A stretch of DNA of 57,155 nt from Cellvibrionales bacterium UBA5860. Its GTDB lineage: Bacteria > Pseudomonadota > Gammaproteobacteria > Pseudomonadales > Porticoccaceae. The stretch lies in NCBI GenBank assembly GCA_002431545.1, contig DJFY01000058.1, positions 6,840 to 63,994 of the forward strand, given 5' to 3'. Positions 35,024 to 43,934 of this stretch are shown here, piece after piece; the stretch's first letter is position 1; each line of letters opens with the position of its first letter. The translations under genes and the position numbers were made by a program. The notes under the pieces are model-generated. The model was not told where the DNA came from. It did not search any database and was given only the letters and a program-made list of their open reading frames with translations.

Positions 35024-35812
35024 CTAGTTTTGCAGACCGAGGGTCCGTGCAAGATCTTTGGCAGGTCGATAGCCCGGCAACAGTGTACCGTCACTCAGCA
35101 CCAGCGCAGGTGTGCCGTCAATACCCATTTTTTGACCCAGCTGATACTGGGCGGCAACGGGATTTTCAGCACATACGGCAGCATCGACCGTATCGCCATT
35201 TTTGAGCTGCGTCAGCGTGTCTCCCGGCGCGCTTGAACACCAGGCTTTTACGGCCTTAACGTATCCCGGAGACCCGACACCGGCCCGGGGAAAGGCAAGA
35301 TACCTCACTTCGATACCAAGACGATTCAATTCGGGCACTTCGCGGTGTAATTTTCGACAGTATCCGCAATCAATGTCGGTAAAAACATTAATCACAGCTC
35401 GGGGCTGCCCTTCGGCGGCAAAAACAATCATGTCATCCAGGGCTACCTGTTCCAGCAATCGACGCCGCTCGCCGGTCATGGCCTGCTCGCGCAGGTTGAC
35501 AAAACCAGTCTTCTCTACCCGGTACAGATCACCAGCGAAAAAGTAGTCACCCTCTCGGGAAACATAAAGGATCGGGCCGCCCGTCACTTGCACCTGGTAC
35601 ATGCCGTCCACGGGCGTTGCCTCGACAGCTTCATATTCCAGATCCGGTCGCGCCGCCCTGAGTTTGGTCAATAGCGTCGATTTGACATCCGCAGTCACCG
35701 CCCCGGTCGACGACATTTCCCCGGCAAGGCTGGGGACCACAGGCAATGCCACGCCCCCGACCAGCACAGCCAGCACCGCCAGTGCGGCATAGCGTTTTAC
35801 AACATGATTCAT
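35024..35812 (-). CDS. dsbC: Periplasmic disulfide isomerase DsbC
   Basis: DsbC reshuffles wrong disulfides in the periplasm and is kept reduced by DsbD. A signal peptide ends near PSLA (residue 30). A dimerisation domain with VDGMYQVQVTGGPILYVSREGDYFFAGDLY comes first, then the thioredoxin fold with CGYC at 149-152 and the cis-proline in GIDGTPALVLSDG. A second cysteine pair (AWCSSA and AAVCAENP) matches the structural disulfide of the family. 262 aa. It lies 63 bases after xerD and ahead of hom, as in Pseudomonas. Confidence 0.95.
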   Translation of the reverse strand: MNHVVKRYAALAVLAVLVGGVALPVVPSLAGEMSSTGAVTADVKSTLLTKLRAARPDLEYEAVEATPVDGMYQVQVTGGPILYVSREGDYFFAGDLYRVEKTGFVNLREQAMTGERRRLLEQVALDDMIVFAAEGQPRAVINVFTDIDCGYCRKLHREVPELNRLGIEVRYLAFPRAGVGSPGYVKAVKAWCSSAPGDTLTQLKNGDTVDAAVCAENPVAAQYQLGQKMGIDGTPALVLSDGTLLPGYRPAKDLARTLGLQN

Positions 35813-35875
35813 AACAATATCTCCTGAGCAAGCGGCTTAGAGCCATGGAGCGTCAAAGTGTTCCCCAAGTACTCA

Positions 35876-36805
35876 TTATCCCCGTGGATGATGCTCTGCG
35901 TGCAAAGCCTTGAGACGGCTGCGGGCGACATGGGTGTATATCTGCGTCGTGGACAAATCACTGTGTCCGAGCAGCAACTGTACGACGCGCAAATCGGCGC
36001 CATGATTGAGCAAGTGCGTTGCGAACGCATGACGCAGTACGTGGGGCGAAATACTTTTGTCGATACCCGACAACTGCGCCCAATATTTTATTCGGTGCCA
36101 AAAGGTCTGACGTGTCATGAGCTGGCCGCGTCCACTGGGAAACAGGATCTCGCTCTGTTTCTGTCCCAGAATTTCAGCGCGCGCCGTGTCGATATACCGC
36201 TGCAACCAGTGCAGCGCCTCTTCGCCGATCGGCACCAGCCGCTCCTTGTCGCCCTTGCCGATCACTCGCACCACACCCTGACGCAGATTGGTTGTCGTTA
36301 AGGTCAGATGAATCAGTTCGGAGACACGCAGCCCGGTCGCGTAGAGAACTTCCATCATGGTTTTGTCGCGCAGACCGATGGCGGTCTCGATCGTAGGCGC
36401 TGCCAACAACCTCTCGACTTCCTCTTCGGTAAGGCTTTTCGGCAAAGGCTGGCCCTGACGCGGACTTTCGATCATGGCGAGAGGATTTTCCGCGATCATG
36501 CCCTCGCGCTGGCAATAGTTATAGAACCCCCGCAGACAGGATAGCGCGCGCGCCATCGAACGCGGGCTGGCAGCGCGGCTCAGGCGATCGGCAAGATAAT
36601 CCTGAAGCAACGCTTCCGTAACAGAGAGCAACCCCGAACATTGCCCCTCAGCCCAGGCGGCCAAAGCCAGCAGGTCGCGGCGGTAGGCCGCGCGGGTGTT
36701 TTCACTCAACCCCTTTTCGAGCCAAAGTGCATCGACAAAGCGACTTACCAACCGGGCGTCCGCAGCGGGCACAGAAGATGTGTCGGCACGCACGGAAGCC
36801 GACAT
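35876..36805 (-). CDS. xerD: Tyrosine recombinase XerD
   Basis: XerD acts with XerC at dif to resolve chromosome dimers. All catalytic residues are visible, counting from ATG 36805: Arg160 (ATGLRVSEL), Lys184 (GKGDKER), His255 and Arg258 (HVLRHAFATHLL), His281 (LGHSDLSTTQ) and the nucleophile Tyr290 (IYTHV). The N-terminal SAM-like core-binding domain (WLEKGLSENTRAAYRRDL) is intact. A GTG lies one codon earlier. The context rplS-xerD-dsbC-hom argues for the housekeeping recombinase rather than a mobile-element integrase. Confidence 0.95.
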   Translation of the reverse strand: MSASVRADTSSVPAADARLVSRFVDALWLEKGLSENTRAAYRRDLLALAAWAEGQCSGLLSVTEALLQDYLADRLSRAASPRSMARALSCLRGFYNYCQREGMIAENPLAMIESPRQGQPLPKSLTEEEVERLLAAPTIETAIGLRDKTMMEVLYATGLRVSELIHLTLTTTNLRQGVVRVIGKGDKERLVPIGEEALHWLQRYIDTARAEILGQKQSEILFPSGRGQLMTRQTFWHRIKYWAQLSGIDKSISPHVLRHAFATHLLNHGADLRVVQLLLGHSDLSTTQIYTHVARSRLKALHAEHHPRG

Positions 36806-36957
36806 CACTGGTTAAAGCTCGCTGGGGGGAAGTGATCGCAGGCAGCATACACGCGATATTCAACTGTGCGCGCTGAGTTGATCCGCGCTGCCCGGGTTGC
36901 CGGTATTGGCGCTGGCCTGACGGCTTGCCGCAAACGAGGCCGGCCACCAGGCGAATA

Positions 36958-36987
36958 AAAATAAAGCGGCAACAGCCGCTTTATTTT
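36958..36987 (-). terminator. Strong terminator of the rpsP-rimM-trmD-rplS operon
   Basis: A perfect 13-bp stem (AAAATAAAGCGGC with GCCGCTTTATTTT) closes on a 4-base AACA loop, 11 bases past the rplS stop. The A/T-rich outer stem supplies the U-run on the minus-strand transcript and an equivalent run on the other strand, so the structure could be bidirectional, although only minus-strand genes flank it. Confidence 0.88.
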
Positions 36988-36998
36988 GTTCATTGCGC

Positions 36999-37349
36999 CT
37001 AGAGCTTTTCCTTGATGCGGGCAGCCCGACCAGACAGCTCGCGCAGATAATAGAGTTTGGCCTGGCGCACGTCGCCACGCCGTTTTACCGTAATCGACTC
37101 AATGAGCGGGCTGAACGTCTGAAAGGTACGCTCCACACCGATACCGCTTGATATCTTGCGCACAGTAAAAGCAGAGTTCAGACCGCGATTACGTTTGCCC
37201 AGTACGACGCCCTCGAAAGCCTGTAAGCGCTCGCGGTCGCCCTCCCGCACCTTGACCTGCACGACAACCGTGTCGCCGGGACCAAATGACGGTACTTCCC
37301 TAGTCATCTGTTCTGCTTCCAGTTCGGCAATTACCTTGTTCTTACCCAT
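36999..37349 (-). CDS. rplS: 50S ribosomal protein L19
   Basis: L19 lies at the 30S-50S interface. The frame opens at 37400, but ATG 37349 (MGKNKVIAELEAEQM) has AGGAG 7 bases upstream and gives 116 aa, close to the 115 aa of E. coli. VPSFGPGDTVVVQVKVREGDRERLQAFEGVVLGKRNRGLNSAFTVRKIS and VKRRGDVRQAKLYYLRELSGRAARIKEKL are near-identical to the family. It is the last gene of the operon and is followed by a strong terminator. Confidence 0.97.
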   Translation of the reverse strand: MGKNKVIAELEAEQMTREVPSFGPGDTVVVQVKVREGDRERLQAFEGVVLGKRNRGLNSAFTVRKISSGIGVERTFQTFSPLIESITVKRRGDVRQAKLYYLRELSGRAARIKEKL

Positions 37350-37420
37350 GATCAGGCTCCTGAGAGTTCTTGTCGCCGTTCTGTAGACGGCGCCCACCAA
37401 CTAAGTTTCAAATCCGCCTT

Positions 37421-38170
37421 CTAGGCGGGTTTTGCCTCGCGACGAATTTCTTCGAGCAAAGCGTTTTTTTCCGGGTCGAGGCCACCCTCATCGAGTAATT
37501 CCGGCCGTCGCGCCAGCGTCCGGGCCAGCGAGTGCTTCAATCGCCAGCGCCTTATTGCTTCGTGGTCGCCCGACAGTAAAACCGCCGGCACTTTATCACC
37601 GGCAAACGTCTCGGGACGCGTGTACTGGGGACAACCCAGTAAACCCTGCGCGAAGGAGTCGTCCTGTGCTGATTCGGCGTGGCCAAGCACGCCCGGAAGC
37701 TGTCGCAGTATCGCGTCGATGAGCACCATGGCCGGCAATTCGCCTCCGCTCACAACGTAATCCCCGATAGAACATTCCTCGTCAATCCAGGCCAGAACTC
37801 GCTCGTCAACACCTTCGTAACGCCCGGCGACCAGCACCAGAGCTTTCTCCTCCGCGGCAAATCGTGTCACGGCCGGCTGAACCAGAGGTCGGCCCTGAGG
37901 TGACAGGTAGATCACCCGGACATCCTCTCCTGCCCACTGCCTGGCAGCTTCGATCGCAGCTTTCAGCGGTGCCGCCAGCATCACCATACCCGGCCCGCCA
38001 CCGTAAGGTCTGTCGTCGACAGTGCGGTGTTTATCCTGACAAAATTCCCGCGGGTTGAAGGCTGCGAACTCGGCTAACCCCTGTTCAAACGCCCGGCCGG
38101 TAACGCCGTAGTCGACGACGGCCCGAAACATTTCCGGAAACAGGGTAACGACGGCCAGTTTCAATTTCAC
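37421..38170 (-). CDS. trmD: tRNA (guanine-N1)-methyltransferase
   Basis: TrmD makes m1G37 in tRNAs with G36, preventing frameshifts, using S-adenosylmethionine in a trefoil-knot SPOUT fold. VTLFPEMFRAVVDYGVTGRAFEQG, DDRPYGGGPGMVML, VAGRYEGVDERVL, IGDYVVSGGELPAMVLIDAILRQLPGVLG and the C-terminal YTRPETFAGDKVPAVLLSGDHEAIRRWR are canonical. 249 aa with a GTG start at 38170 (MKLKLAVVTLFPEMF). It lies between rimM and rplS in the standard order. Confidence 0.97.
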   Translation of the reverse strand: MKLKLAVVTLFPEMFRAVVDYGVTGRAFEQGLAEFAAFNPREFCQDKHRTVDDRPYGGGPGMVMLAAPLKAAIEAARQWAGEDVRVIYLSPQGRPLVQPAVTRFAAEEKALVLVAGRYEGVDERVLAWIDEECSIGDYVVSGGELPAMVLIDAILRQLPGVLGHAESAQDDSFAQGLLGCPQYTRPETFAGDKVPAVLLSGDHEAIRRWRLKHSLARTLARRPELLDEGGLDPEKNALLEEIRREAKPA

Positions 38171-38206
38171 ACTCCGCGCAAGGCGACAGCAACAGCCATT
38201 TTCCGG

Positions 38207-38743
38207 CTAATCGTCCGGGTGCCAGATGACGTCGATTCTGCCCCGCGCCATATCCACTTTCGCCACCACATGCGCAAGCCAAGGTATCAGACGCTCACGC
38301 TCATCCGGACTACCTTCGCAACCCCGCACCACCATGACGTCATTGGCGCCAGTCGCCATCATCTGCGCCACCTTGCCCAACAGGATCGCTTTACCGTCGG
38401 TGTCTGCAAACACCTCCATACCTTCCAGTTCATGCCAGTAAAACTCTTCTACCGGCAAGGTCGGCAGTTGATGTTTATCGACATATATCGTTGCGTGGCT
38501 GTAGGTTTCTGCACGGCTCCTGTCTTCGACACCTTCCAGGCGTACCACGTAGCCTTTGCCGTGTTCGCGAAACTCGATCACCCGCAAGGTTTGCATATCC
38601 GCCCTGCTCTGATCGCGACGCACCAGCCAGGGTTGATAGGTAAAAATATTATCCGCCGGGTGCGTTTCGGAGTGAACCCTGAGCCAACCCTTGACGCCGT
38701 AAACTCCCGTTATCCTGCCAACCGCCAGCAGATGATCGCGCAA
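38207..38743 (-). CDS. rimM: 16S rRNA processing protein RimM
   Basis: RimM binds S19 and assists maturation of the 30S head. VGRITGVYGVKGWLRVHSETHPADNIFTY is the N-terminal barrel and FYWHELEGMEV begins the PRC-barrel, followed by GKVAQMMATGANDVMVVRG and ERLIPW. At 178 aa it is normal. The start is TTG at 38743: an in-frame TGA lies upstream and no ATG or GTG intervenes, so no better start exists, although no ribosome site is visible. It follows rpsP after 34 bases, and translation may be coupled. Confidence 0.95.
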   Translation of the reverse strand: MRDHLLAVGRITGVYGVKGWLRVHSETHPADNIFTYQPWLVRRDQSRADMQTLRVIEFREHGKGYVVRLEGVEDRSRAETYSHATIYVDKHQLPTLPVEEFYWHELEGMEVFADTDGKAILLGKVAQMMATGANDVMVVRGCEGSPDERERLIPWLAHVVAKVDMARGRIDVIWHPDD

Positions 38744-38777
38744 AACAGCAGAGTTATTTCAAGCGCGTTCGCCGGAA

Positions 38778-39035
38778 TCAATTAAGGCCCGGCTGCGCCG
38801 ATGCCTCCTTGACCAGACTCGCGACGCGATCAGACAATGTGGCGCCCTGCCCCACCCAGTATTCGAGGCGCGGCAGATCGACGCGCAGGCGCTCTTCGTG
38901 GCCGCGAGCGATGGGGTTAAAAAAACCGACCCGCTCAATATAACGACCATCCCGCGGTTCGCGACTGTCGCAAACCGTAAGATGGTAAAAAGGCCTTTTT
39001 TTGGAGCCGTGCCTGGCCAAGCGTATCGTTACCAT
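38778..39035 (-). CDS. rpsP: 30S ribosomal protein S16
   Basis: S16 is an early 30S assembly protein. The 85 aa sequence begins MVTIRLARHGSKKRPFYHLTVCDSREPRDGRYIERVGFFNP and ends with the usual variable Ala/Gln tail. It leads rpsP-rimM-trmD-rplS, following ffh. The 169-base gap to ffh must include the operon promoter; it contains a short CGCCTT-TT-AAGGCG inverted repeat and a TAAAAT-like -10, but I cannot place a confident -35. Confidence 0.97.
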   Translation of the reverse strand: MVTIRLARHGSKKRPFYHLTVCDSREPRDGRYIERVGFFNPIARGHEERLRVDLPRLEYWVGQGATLSDRVASLVKEASAQPGLN

Positions 39036-39204
39036 TCATATCACCTTCGATTGTGTCCCGGGCTGGCGATCATAGAGCCGGAGCCCCTCGCGCCCGCGAA
39101 CGAGTGCCAGGCCCGAGGACCTGTCGCCTTAAAAGGCGCGGTATTTTACGTGAAACCGATCGCGAAGAAAACCACCTAAAGCGGCTCGAAATCAGGCTCG
39201 ACAG

Positions 39205-40584
39205 CTAAAACTTGCCCCCGGGCGGCATGCCGCTTGGCGGCAGCATATTTTCCATGCCCCGCATCATCTTGGCCATACCCTTGCCTTTCATGCGTTTCAT
39301 CATTTTACTCATTTGTTTGTGCTGTTTGAGCAAGCGATTTAGATCCTGAATCGTCGACCCTGAGCCTTGGGTAATGCGCCTCTTTCTGGAGCCGTTGAGA
39401 AGATCCGGGTTTCGCCGTTCTGCGGGCGTCATGGAATCGATGATCACCGTCATGCGTTTGAACTGGCCCGTCAAGTCCGCCTGCTCTGCCATCTGGGCGA
39501 CGTTGCCCATGCCCGGCAGTTTATCCAGCATAGAACCCATGCCGCCCAGATTCTGCATCTGCGACAGTTGGTCGCGGAGATCCTCCAGATCAAACTTCTT
39601 ACCCTTCTGGACCTTTTTGACCAGTTTTTCGGCTTTTTTGCGATCGACTTTGCGCTCGACATCCTCAATCAGAGATAGGACATCGCCCATCCCCAGGATT
39701 CGCGATGCGATCCGGTCCGGATGAAAAGGCTCGAGAGCATCGGTTTTTTCGCCAACGCCGATAAACTTGATCGGTTTACCGGTGACCTGACGTACCGAGA
39801 GCGCGGCGCCGCCACGGGCATCGCCATCCACCTTGGTCAGGATAACGCCGGTAAGCGGCAACGCCTCGTTGAATGCCTGCGCCGTGTTGACTGCATCCTG
39901 GCCGATCATGGCGTCGATAACAAACAAGGTCTCGGCCGGTTGTGCCACGGCGTGCAAGTCTTTGATTTCGGCCATCAGCGCGTCATCGACGTGGAGACGG
40001 CCAGCGGTATCGACGATCAGCACGTCGACGAAGCGCTTGCGGGCTTCGTCGAGCGCGGCAGTGACAATATCGACCGGCTGCTGGTCGGCGTTGCTCGGAA
40101 AACAATCGGTGCCGACATCCCCGGCCAGGGTTTTCAACTGCTCGATGGCCGCCGGCCGATAGACATCGGCGCTGACAACCATGACCTTTTTGTTCTCCCG
40201 CTCCTGTAAATAGCGCGCCAGCTTGGCAACGGAAGTGGTCTTGCCCGCACCCTGCAGACCGGCAACGAGCACTACCGCCGGCGGCTGCACTGCCAGATTC
40301 AGGGTTTCATTACCGGCGCCCATCACCAGTTCGAGCTGATGTTGCACGATCTTGAGAAACTGCTGCCCCGGTTCCAGGCTGCGCGAGACTTCCTGGCCGA
40401 GCGCGCGCTGACGCACCTGCTCCACGAAATCCTTGACCACCGGCAGCGCCACGTCAGCTTCGAGCAGCGCCATGCGCACCTCGCGCAGTGTCTCCTGAAT
40501 GTTGTCCTCGCTGAGTACCGCCTTGCCGGTAATTTTTCGCAAGCTCTGCGAGAGCCGATCCTGCAGGTTTTCAAACATCGCCAT
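39205..40584 (-). CDS. ffh: Signal recognition particle protein Ffh
   Basis: Ffh with 4.5S RNA targets membrane proteins to FtsY. The N domain starts MAMFENLQDRLSQSLRKITGKA, the G domain has GLQGAGKTTSVAKLA, DTAGRLHVDDALM, TKVDGDARGGAALS and GVGEKTDALEPFHPDR, and the Met-rich M domain (MSKMMKRMKGKGMAKMMRGMENML) closes the protein. 459 aa. GGGAAG sits 7 bases before the first ATG. It is divergent from ypjD, an arrangement also found in E. coli and Pseudomonas. Confidence 0.97.
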   Translation of the reverse strand: MAMFENLQDRLSQSLRKITGKAVLSEDNIQETLREVRMALLEADVALPVVKDFVEQVRQRALGQEVSRSLEPGQQFLKIVQHQLELVMGAGNETLNLAVQPPAVVLVAGLQGAGKTTSVAKLARYLQERENKKVMVVSADVYRPAAIEQLKTLAGDVGTDCFPSNADQQPVDIVTAALDEARKRFVDVLIVDTAGRLHVDDALMAEIKDLHAVAQPAETLFVIDAMIGQDAVNTAQAFNEALPLTGVILTKVDGDARGGAALSVRQVTGKPIKFIGVGEKTDALEPFHPDRIASRILGMGDVLSLIEDVERKVDRKKAEKLVKKVQKGKKFDLEDLRDQLSQMQNLGGMGSMLDKLPGMGNVAQMAEQADLTGQFKRMTVIIDSMTPAERRNPDLLNGSRKRRITQGSGSTIQDLNRLLKQHKQMSKMMKRMKGKGMAKMMRGMENMLPPSGMPPGGKF

Positions 40585-40738
40585 ATGTCTACTTCCCGGA
40601 CAATCGCTGTGGATGGATACAGAAACAATTATAAGCGATAGCGGGATATCACCGCATGTGCCGAGCAGTCCTCAAGCCACTTTGCCATATCCGTTTTGTA
40701 TGACACACTCCTTTTTTTTCGATTCCACTCGCGAAAAT

Positions 40739-41566
40739 ATGCCCCTTATCGTTACCGGCACAATCGCCATCGCCCTTTATACCTGCGCTTTTATCCTGCA
40801 GATTGCTCGTGCGCGGCGCCTGGTGACCACGGGCGTCACCGGCGCTGATGGTGTAAGAGACCCACAGCAAAAAGCCGTGCTGGCCTGTGTTGCCGTTGCG
40901 CTAATCGCCCACCTCTACACCAGCGTGGGGCAGGTATTTACCGGACGCGGCATCAGTTTTGCTCTGATGCCCATATCGGTGGCGATTTTTTTTCTTATCA
41001 ACACCATTGTCGCTGTCGGCAGTGTTCGTCAGCCGCTGGACAGCCTGTACCTGCTGTTGCTGCCGGCGACCATAGCCGTGACCGCGATATCGCTCTGGTC
41101 AGGCATCGAAACACCCGTCATCCACGGGCTGTCTACCGGTCTCGCGGCCCACATTCTCATGTCCATCGTTGCTTATAGCCTGATGACTATCGCGGCCCTG
41201 CAGGCGCTTTTTCTCGCCTACCAGAATCGTCAGCTGCACCAGCATCGGGCGACCGGTCTGCTGCGCTTGTTGCCACCGCTACAAACCCTGGAAAACCTGA
41301 TGTTTGCGCTGGTGGCGACCGGATTCGTCCTACTCACATTTGCGCTGCTAATCGGCTTTGCCTTCGTCGAGGATTTCCTGGCCCAGCACCTGGCCCACAA
41401 AACCGTGTTCTCGCTCGTCGCCTGGGTGGTCTACGCCACTCTGCTGTGGGGTCGTTTCAAAAAAGGCTGGCGCGGCAGAACTGCAGCGGCGTGGACGCTG
41501 GGCGGCTTTTGCGCCTTGATGCTCGGATTCTGGGGCAGCAAATTTGTCCTCGAGGTCCTGGTTTAA
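40739..41566 (+). CDS. ypjD: CcsA/HemX-like membrane protein YpjD
   Basis: An inner-membrane protein related to the cytochrome c assembly (CcsA/HemX) family; its molecular role is not settled. I count about eight hydrophobic segments, starting with LIVTGTIAIALYTCAFILQ. Conserved features include HLYTSVGQVFTGRGISFALMPISVAIFFL, VIHGLSTGLAAHILMSIVAYSLMTIAALQALFLAYQ and HKTVFSLVAWVVYATLLWGR with the family histidines. The frame is open from 40499, overlapping ffh; the family start best fits ATG 40739 (275 aa), with ATG 40700 as the alternative. Neither has a ribosome site. Confidence 0.85.
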   Translation: MPLIVTGTIAIALYTCAFILQIARARRLVTTGVTGADGVRDPQQKAVLACVAVALIAHLYTSVGQVFTGRGISFALMPISVAIFFLINTIVAVGSVRQPLDSLYLLLLPATIAVTAISLWSGIETPVIHGLSTGLAAHILMSIVAYSLMTIAALQALFLAYQNRQLHQHRATGLLRLLPPLQTLENLMFALVATGFVLLTFALLIGFAFVEDFLAQHLAHKTVFSLVAWVVYATLLWGRFKKGWRGRTAAAWTLGGFCALMLGFWGSKFVLEVLV

Positions 41567-41678
41567 CGGGCCTAAACCCGGCCGACTAAAGTGTTCACCT
41601 TACAGGTCACGCCGGTTGCCTTGGCCCGCAATCTGTTACACCATTGACTGTTCCTGACTACTCGAGGTTCGCCTCTCC

Positions 41679-42971
41679 TTGAACGACGCTCCCTTATGGC
41701 TGCTGTGCAGCCTGCTGGTCGGCTTGTTGATTGCTTCCGGTTTTTTTTCCGGTTCCGAAACCGGAATGATGTCTCTCAATCGCTATCGCCTGAAACACCT
41801 GGCCAAGAAACAGTCCGGTGCCCGCCGTGCACAGCGACTGCTGAAACGACCGGACCGCCTGATCGGTATCATTCTCATCGGCAACAACGCGGTCAACATC
41901 CTCGCCTCGATCACCGCCTCGCTTATCTGCACACGCTTGTTTGGCCCCGAACTGGGCATCCTGGTCGCGACTGTCTCCCTGACCTTGCTGCTGTTAATTT
42001 TTTCCGAGGTGACACCAAAAACCATTGCCGCCCTGCACCCGGAGCAGGTGGCCTTCCCTGCCAGCCATATTTTAAAGCCCCTGCTGAAGCTTTTTTACCC
42101 ACTGGTGTGGCTGGTCAATCACGCATCGAACGCGCTGGTTCGGCTGCTGGGATTCAATCCCAACAAGAGGCCGGACGACAGCCTCAGCACCGAGGAGCTA
42201 CGCACGGTTGTCGATGAATCGGCCGACGAAGATATCCCCTACCGGGACCAAAATATGCTGCTCGGCATTCTCGACCTGGAAAAGGTGACGGTAAACCACA
42301 TCATGGTGCCGCGAGGAGAGATTGTCGGTCTCAATCTCGACGACGACCTGGAAACCCTGCTCGAGCAGATCGTCAACACCGAACACACGCGACTCCCGAT
42401 CTACACCGGCGACATCAACAAGGTTCACGGATTTCTACATATGCGGCGGGTCAGCCGCATGCTGCGCGGCGGCGATGGGTCACTCACCAAGGAGGCCATC
42501 AAGCGTTTTACACGAGAGACCTATTTCATTCCCTCGGCGACACCACTCAACGTCCAGCTTATCAACTTTCAGAAAAACAAGCGGCGTATCGGTCTGGTTG
42601 TGGATGAGTACGGGGAGATCGAAGGCCTGGTGACGCTCGACGACATCCTCGAGGAAATCGTCGGCGAGTTCACCACCAGCCAGGTACAGATGGAAGACGA
42701 GATATTCGCCCAGTCTGACGGCAGCTACATTATCGACGGCGCGGCAACGATACGCGACATCAACAAGGCCACCGGATGGGAGCTGCCAGTCGAAGGGCCG
42801 AAAACCCTGAACGGCCTGGTGCTCGAACAACTGGAGCGCTTTCCCGACGGTCTGGCGTGTATTCGTTCGGCGGCGTACTATTTCGAGATCACCGGCCTTG
42901 CAGAAAACATGGTCGCCAGCGTGAAGGTGTGGCAGTCCCCCGTCGCGGAAGAACCCGACATGGACGACTGA
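41679..42971 (+). CDS. CNNM/CBS-domain transporter-associated protein (CorB/YfjD type)
   Basis: An integral membrane protein with an N-terminal DUF21 (CNNM) domain of four hydrophobic stretches (FFSGSETGMMSLNRYRLKHLAKK; NNAVNILASITASLI; FSEVTPKTIAALHPEQVAFP), a CBS pair (VNHIMVPRGEIVGLNLDDDLETLL, RRIGLVVDEYGEIEGLVTLDDILEEIVGEF) and a C-terminal CorC_HlyC domain (YIIDGAATIRDINKATGWELP). Homologues affect magnesium and cobalt movement. The start is TTG at 41679 with GAGG 12 bases upstream; no Met follows for 29 codons. Its place after ypjD matches the ypjD-yfjD pair of E. coli. 430 aa. Confidence 0.88.
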   Translation: MNDAPLWLLCSLLVGLLIASGFFSGSETGMMSLNRYRLKHLAKKQSGARRAQRLLKRPDRLIGIILIGNNAVNILASITASLICTRLFGPELGILVATVSLTLLLLIFSEVTPKTIAALHPEQVAFPASHILKPLLKLFYPLVWLVNHASNALVRLLGFNPNKRPDDSLSTEELRTVVDESADEDIPYRDQNMLLGILDLEKVTVNHIMVPRGEIVGLNLDDDLETLLEQIVNTEHTRLPIYTGDINKVHGFLHMRRVSRMLRGGDGSLTKEAIKRFTRETYFIPSATPLNVQLINFQKNKRRIGLVVDEYGEIEGLVTLDDILEEIVGEFTTSQVQMEDEIFAQSDGSYIIDGAATIRDINKATGWELPVEGPKTLNGLVLEQLERFPDGLACIRSAAYYFEITGLAENMVASVKVWQSPVAEEPDMDD

Positions 42972-42987
42972 ACGGCAGCGTATGCGG

Positions 42988-43191
42988 TCAATCCGCCAGG
43001 AAGGGATTGCCTTTGCGGGCACGCTGGCTTGCACGCTGCAACACCGCCCGCCTTTCGCTATCGCATAATAGCGTCCACTGGCGAATTTCGTCGGCATTGC
43101 GATAACAGCCGCAACAAATGTCCTCCGAATTCAACAGGCACACCGAGACACAGGGTGACGACACGCGGTTCGGCGGGTGTTGATCGGTCAC
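42988..43191 (-). CDS. DUF1289 protein
   Basis: A 67 aa cysteine-rich protein with the DUF1289 pattern SPCVSVCLLN...DICCGCYRNADEIRQW. The clustered cysteines may bind zinc or an iron-sulfur cluster; no reaction is known to me. It starts with GTG at 43191, whose last two bases lie inside the TGA of the gamma carbonic anhydrase gene, so translation is coupled. The gap to the convergent CorB-like gene is 16 bases. Confidence 0.85.
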   Translation of the reverse strand: MTDQHPPNRVSSPCVSVCLLNSEDICCGCYRNADEIRQWTLLCDSERRAVLQRASQRARKGNPFLAD

Positions 43192-43715
43192 GGCGTTGGC
43201 AGCACTTTCAGGTTTTTCCTGAACGCGGCGGCTTTCTGAACATAGGTTTCCGCGGATTGCTGCAAGACCTCGACCATATGCTCGTCGATCTGCCTCACGA
43301 CCTTGGCCGGTGTGCCTAGAACCATGGAATTATCTGGCACCTCCATGCCCTCCGGCACCAGTGCATTGGCGCCAATAAGGCAGTTGGCGCCAATGACTGC
43401 ACCGTTCAGAATCACCGAGTTGATACCAATCAGGCTGTTATCGCCGATGACGCAACCGTGCACCATCGCACAGTGTCCGATAGTAACACCGCGACCGACC
43501 TTGAGCTGAATGCCGGGATCCGTGTGCAGAACCGCATTGTCCTGCACGTTACTGCGCGCGCCGACCTGGATGAAATCGGTATCTCCGCGCAGCACCGCGT
43601 TAAACCAGATACTGACTTCATCTTCGAGGATGACCATGCCAATCACGTCGGCGCTTTGCGCGACAAAAACATCCTTACCCAGCTGCGGTTTGTGGTCTTC
43701 AAACTGATAAATCAT
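43188..43715 (-). CDS. Gamma carbonic anhydrase family protein
   Basis: A left-handed beta-helix hexapeptide-repeat protein of 175 aa. It has IWFNAVLRGDTDFIQVGARSNVQDNAVLHTDPG, IGHCAMVHGCVIGDNSLIGINSVILNGAVIG and MVLGTPAKVVRQID; the histidines in VLHTD, GHCAMVHG fit the trimeric metal site. E. coli YrdA is the best-known relative, and carbonic anhydrase activity is variable in this group, so substrate is uncertain. It is the first gene of a pair with the DUF1289 protein. Confidence 0.9.
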   Translation of the reverse strand: MIYQFEDHKPQLGKDVFVAQSADVIGMVILEDEVSIWFNAVLRGDTDFIQVGARSNVQDNAVLHTDPGIQLKVGRGVTIGHCAMVHGCVIGDNSLIGINSVILNGAVIGANCLIGANALVPEGMEVPDNSMVLGTPAKVVRQIDEHMVEVLQQSAETYVQKAAAFRKNLKVLPTP

Positions 43716-43934
43716 ATCCCGTCTCTAGTTGCAGTGAAGCTGTATTTCCAACGGCGCTCTGATTATTTTATTGACAAGTCGTGGTTTGCCAAGCAGTGTT
43801 GGTCGCTAGCCAGCGTCAACGTCCCGGCCCCTCGGCGAACCCGCCGGCCGGCGGCACTCCCGCTTCTAGGCCCTTGGCGTTATACTGGCTCCTAGCTTCT
43901 TGACCTGCTCCTGCGCCGGACATTAGTAATTGCG
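43716..43934. other. 219-base divergent spacer
   Basis: Separates the carbonic anhydrase gene from the Nudix hydrolase. A TTGACC near 43895 is followed 17 bases on by TTAGTA, a weak promoter candidate for the Nudix gene. A GC-rich run with CCGCCGGCCGGCGGC could form a hairpin around 43849. Nothing else is visible. Confidence 0.35.
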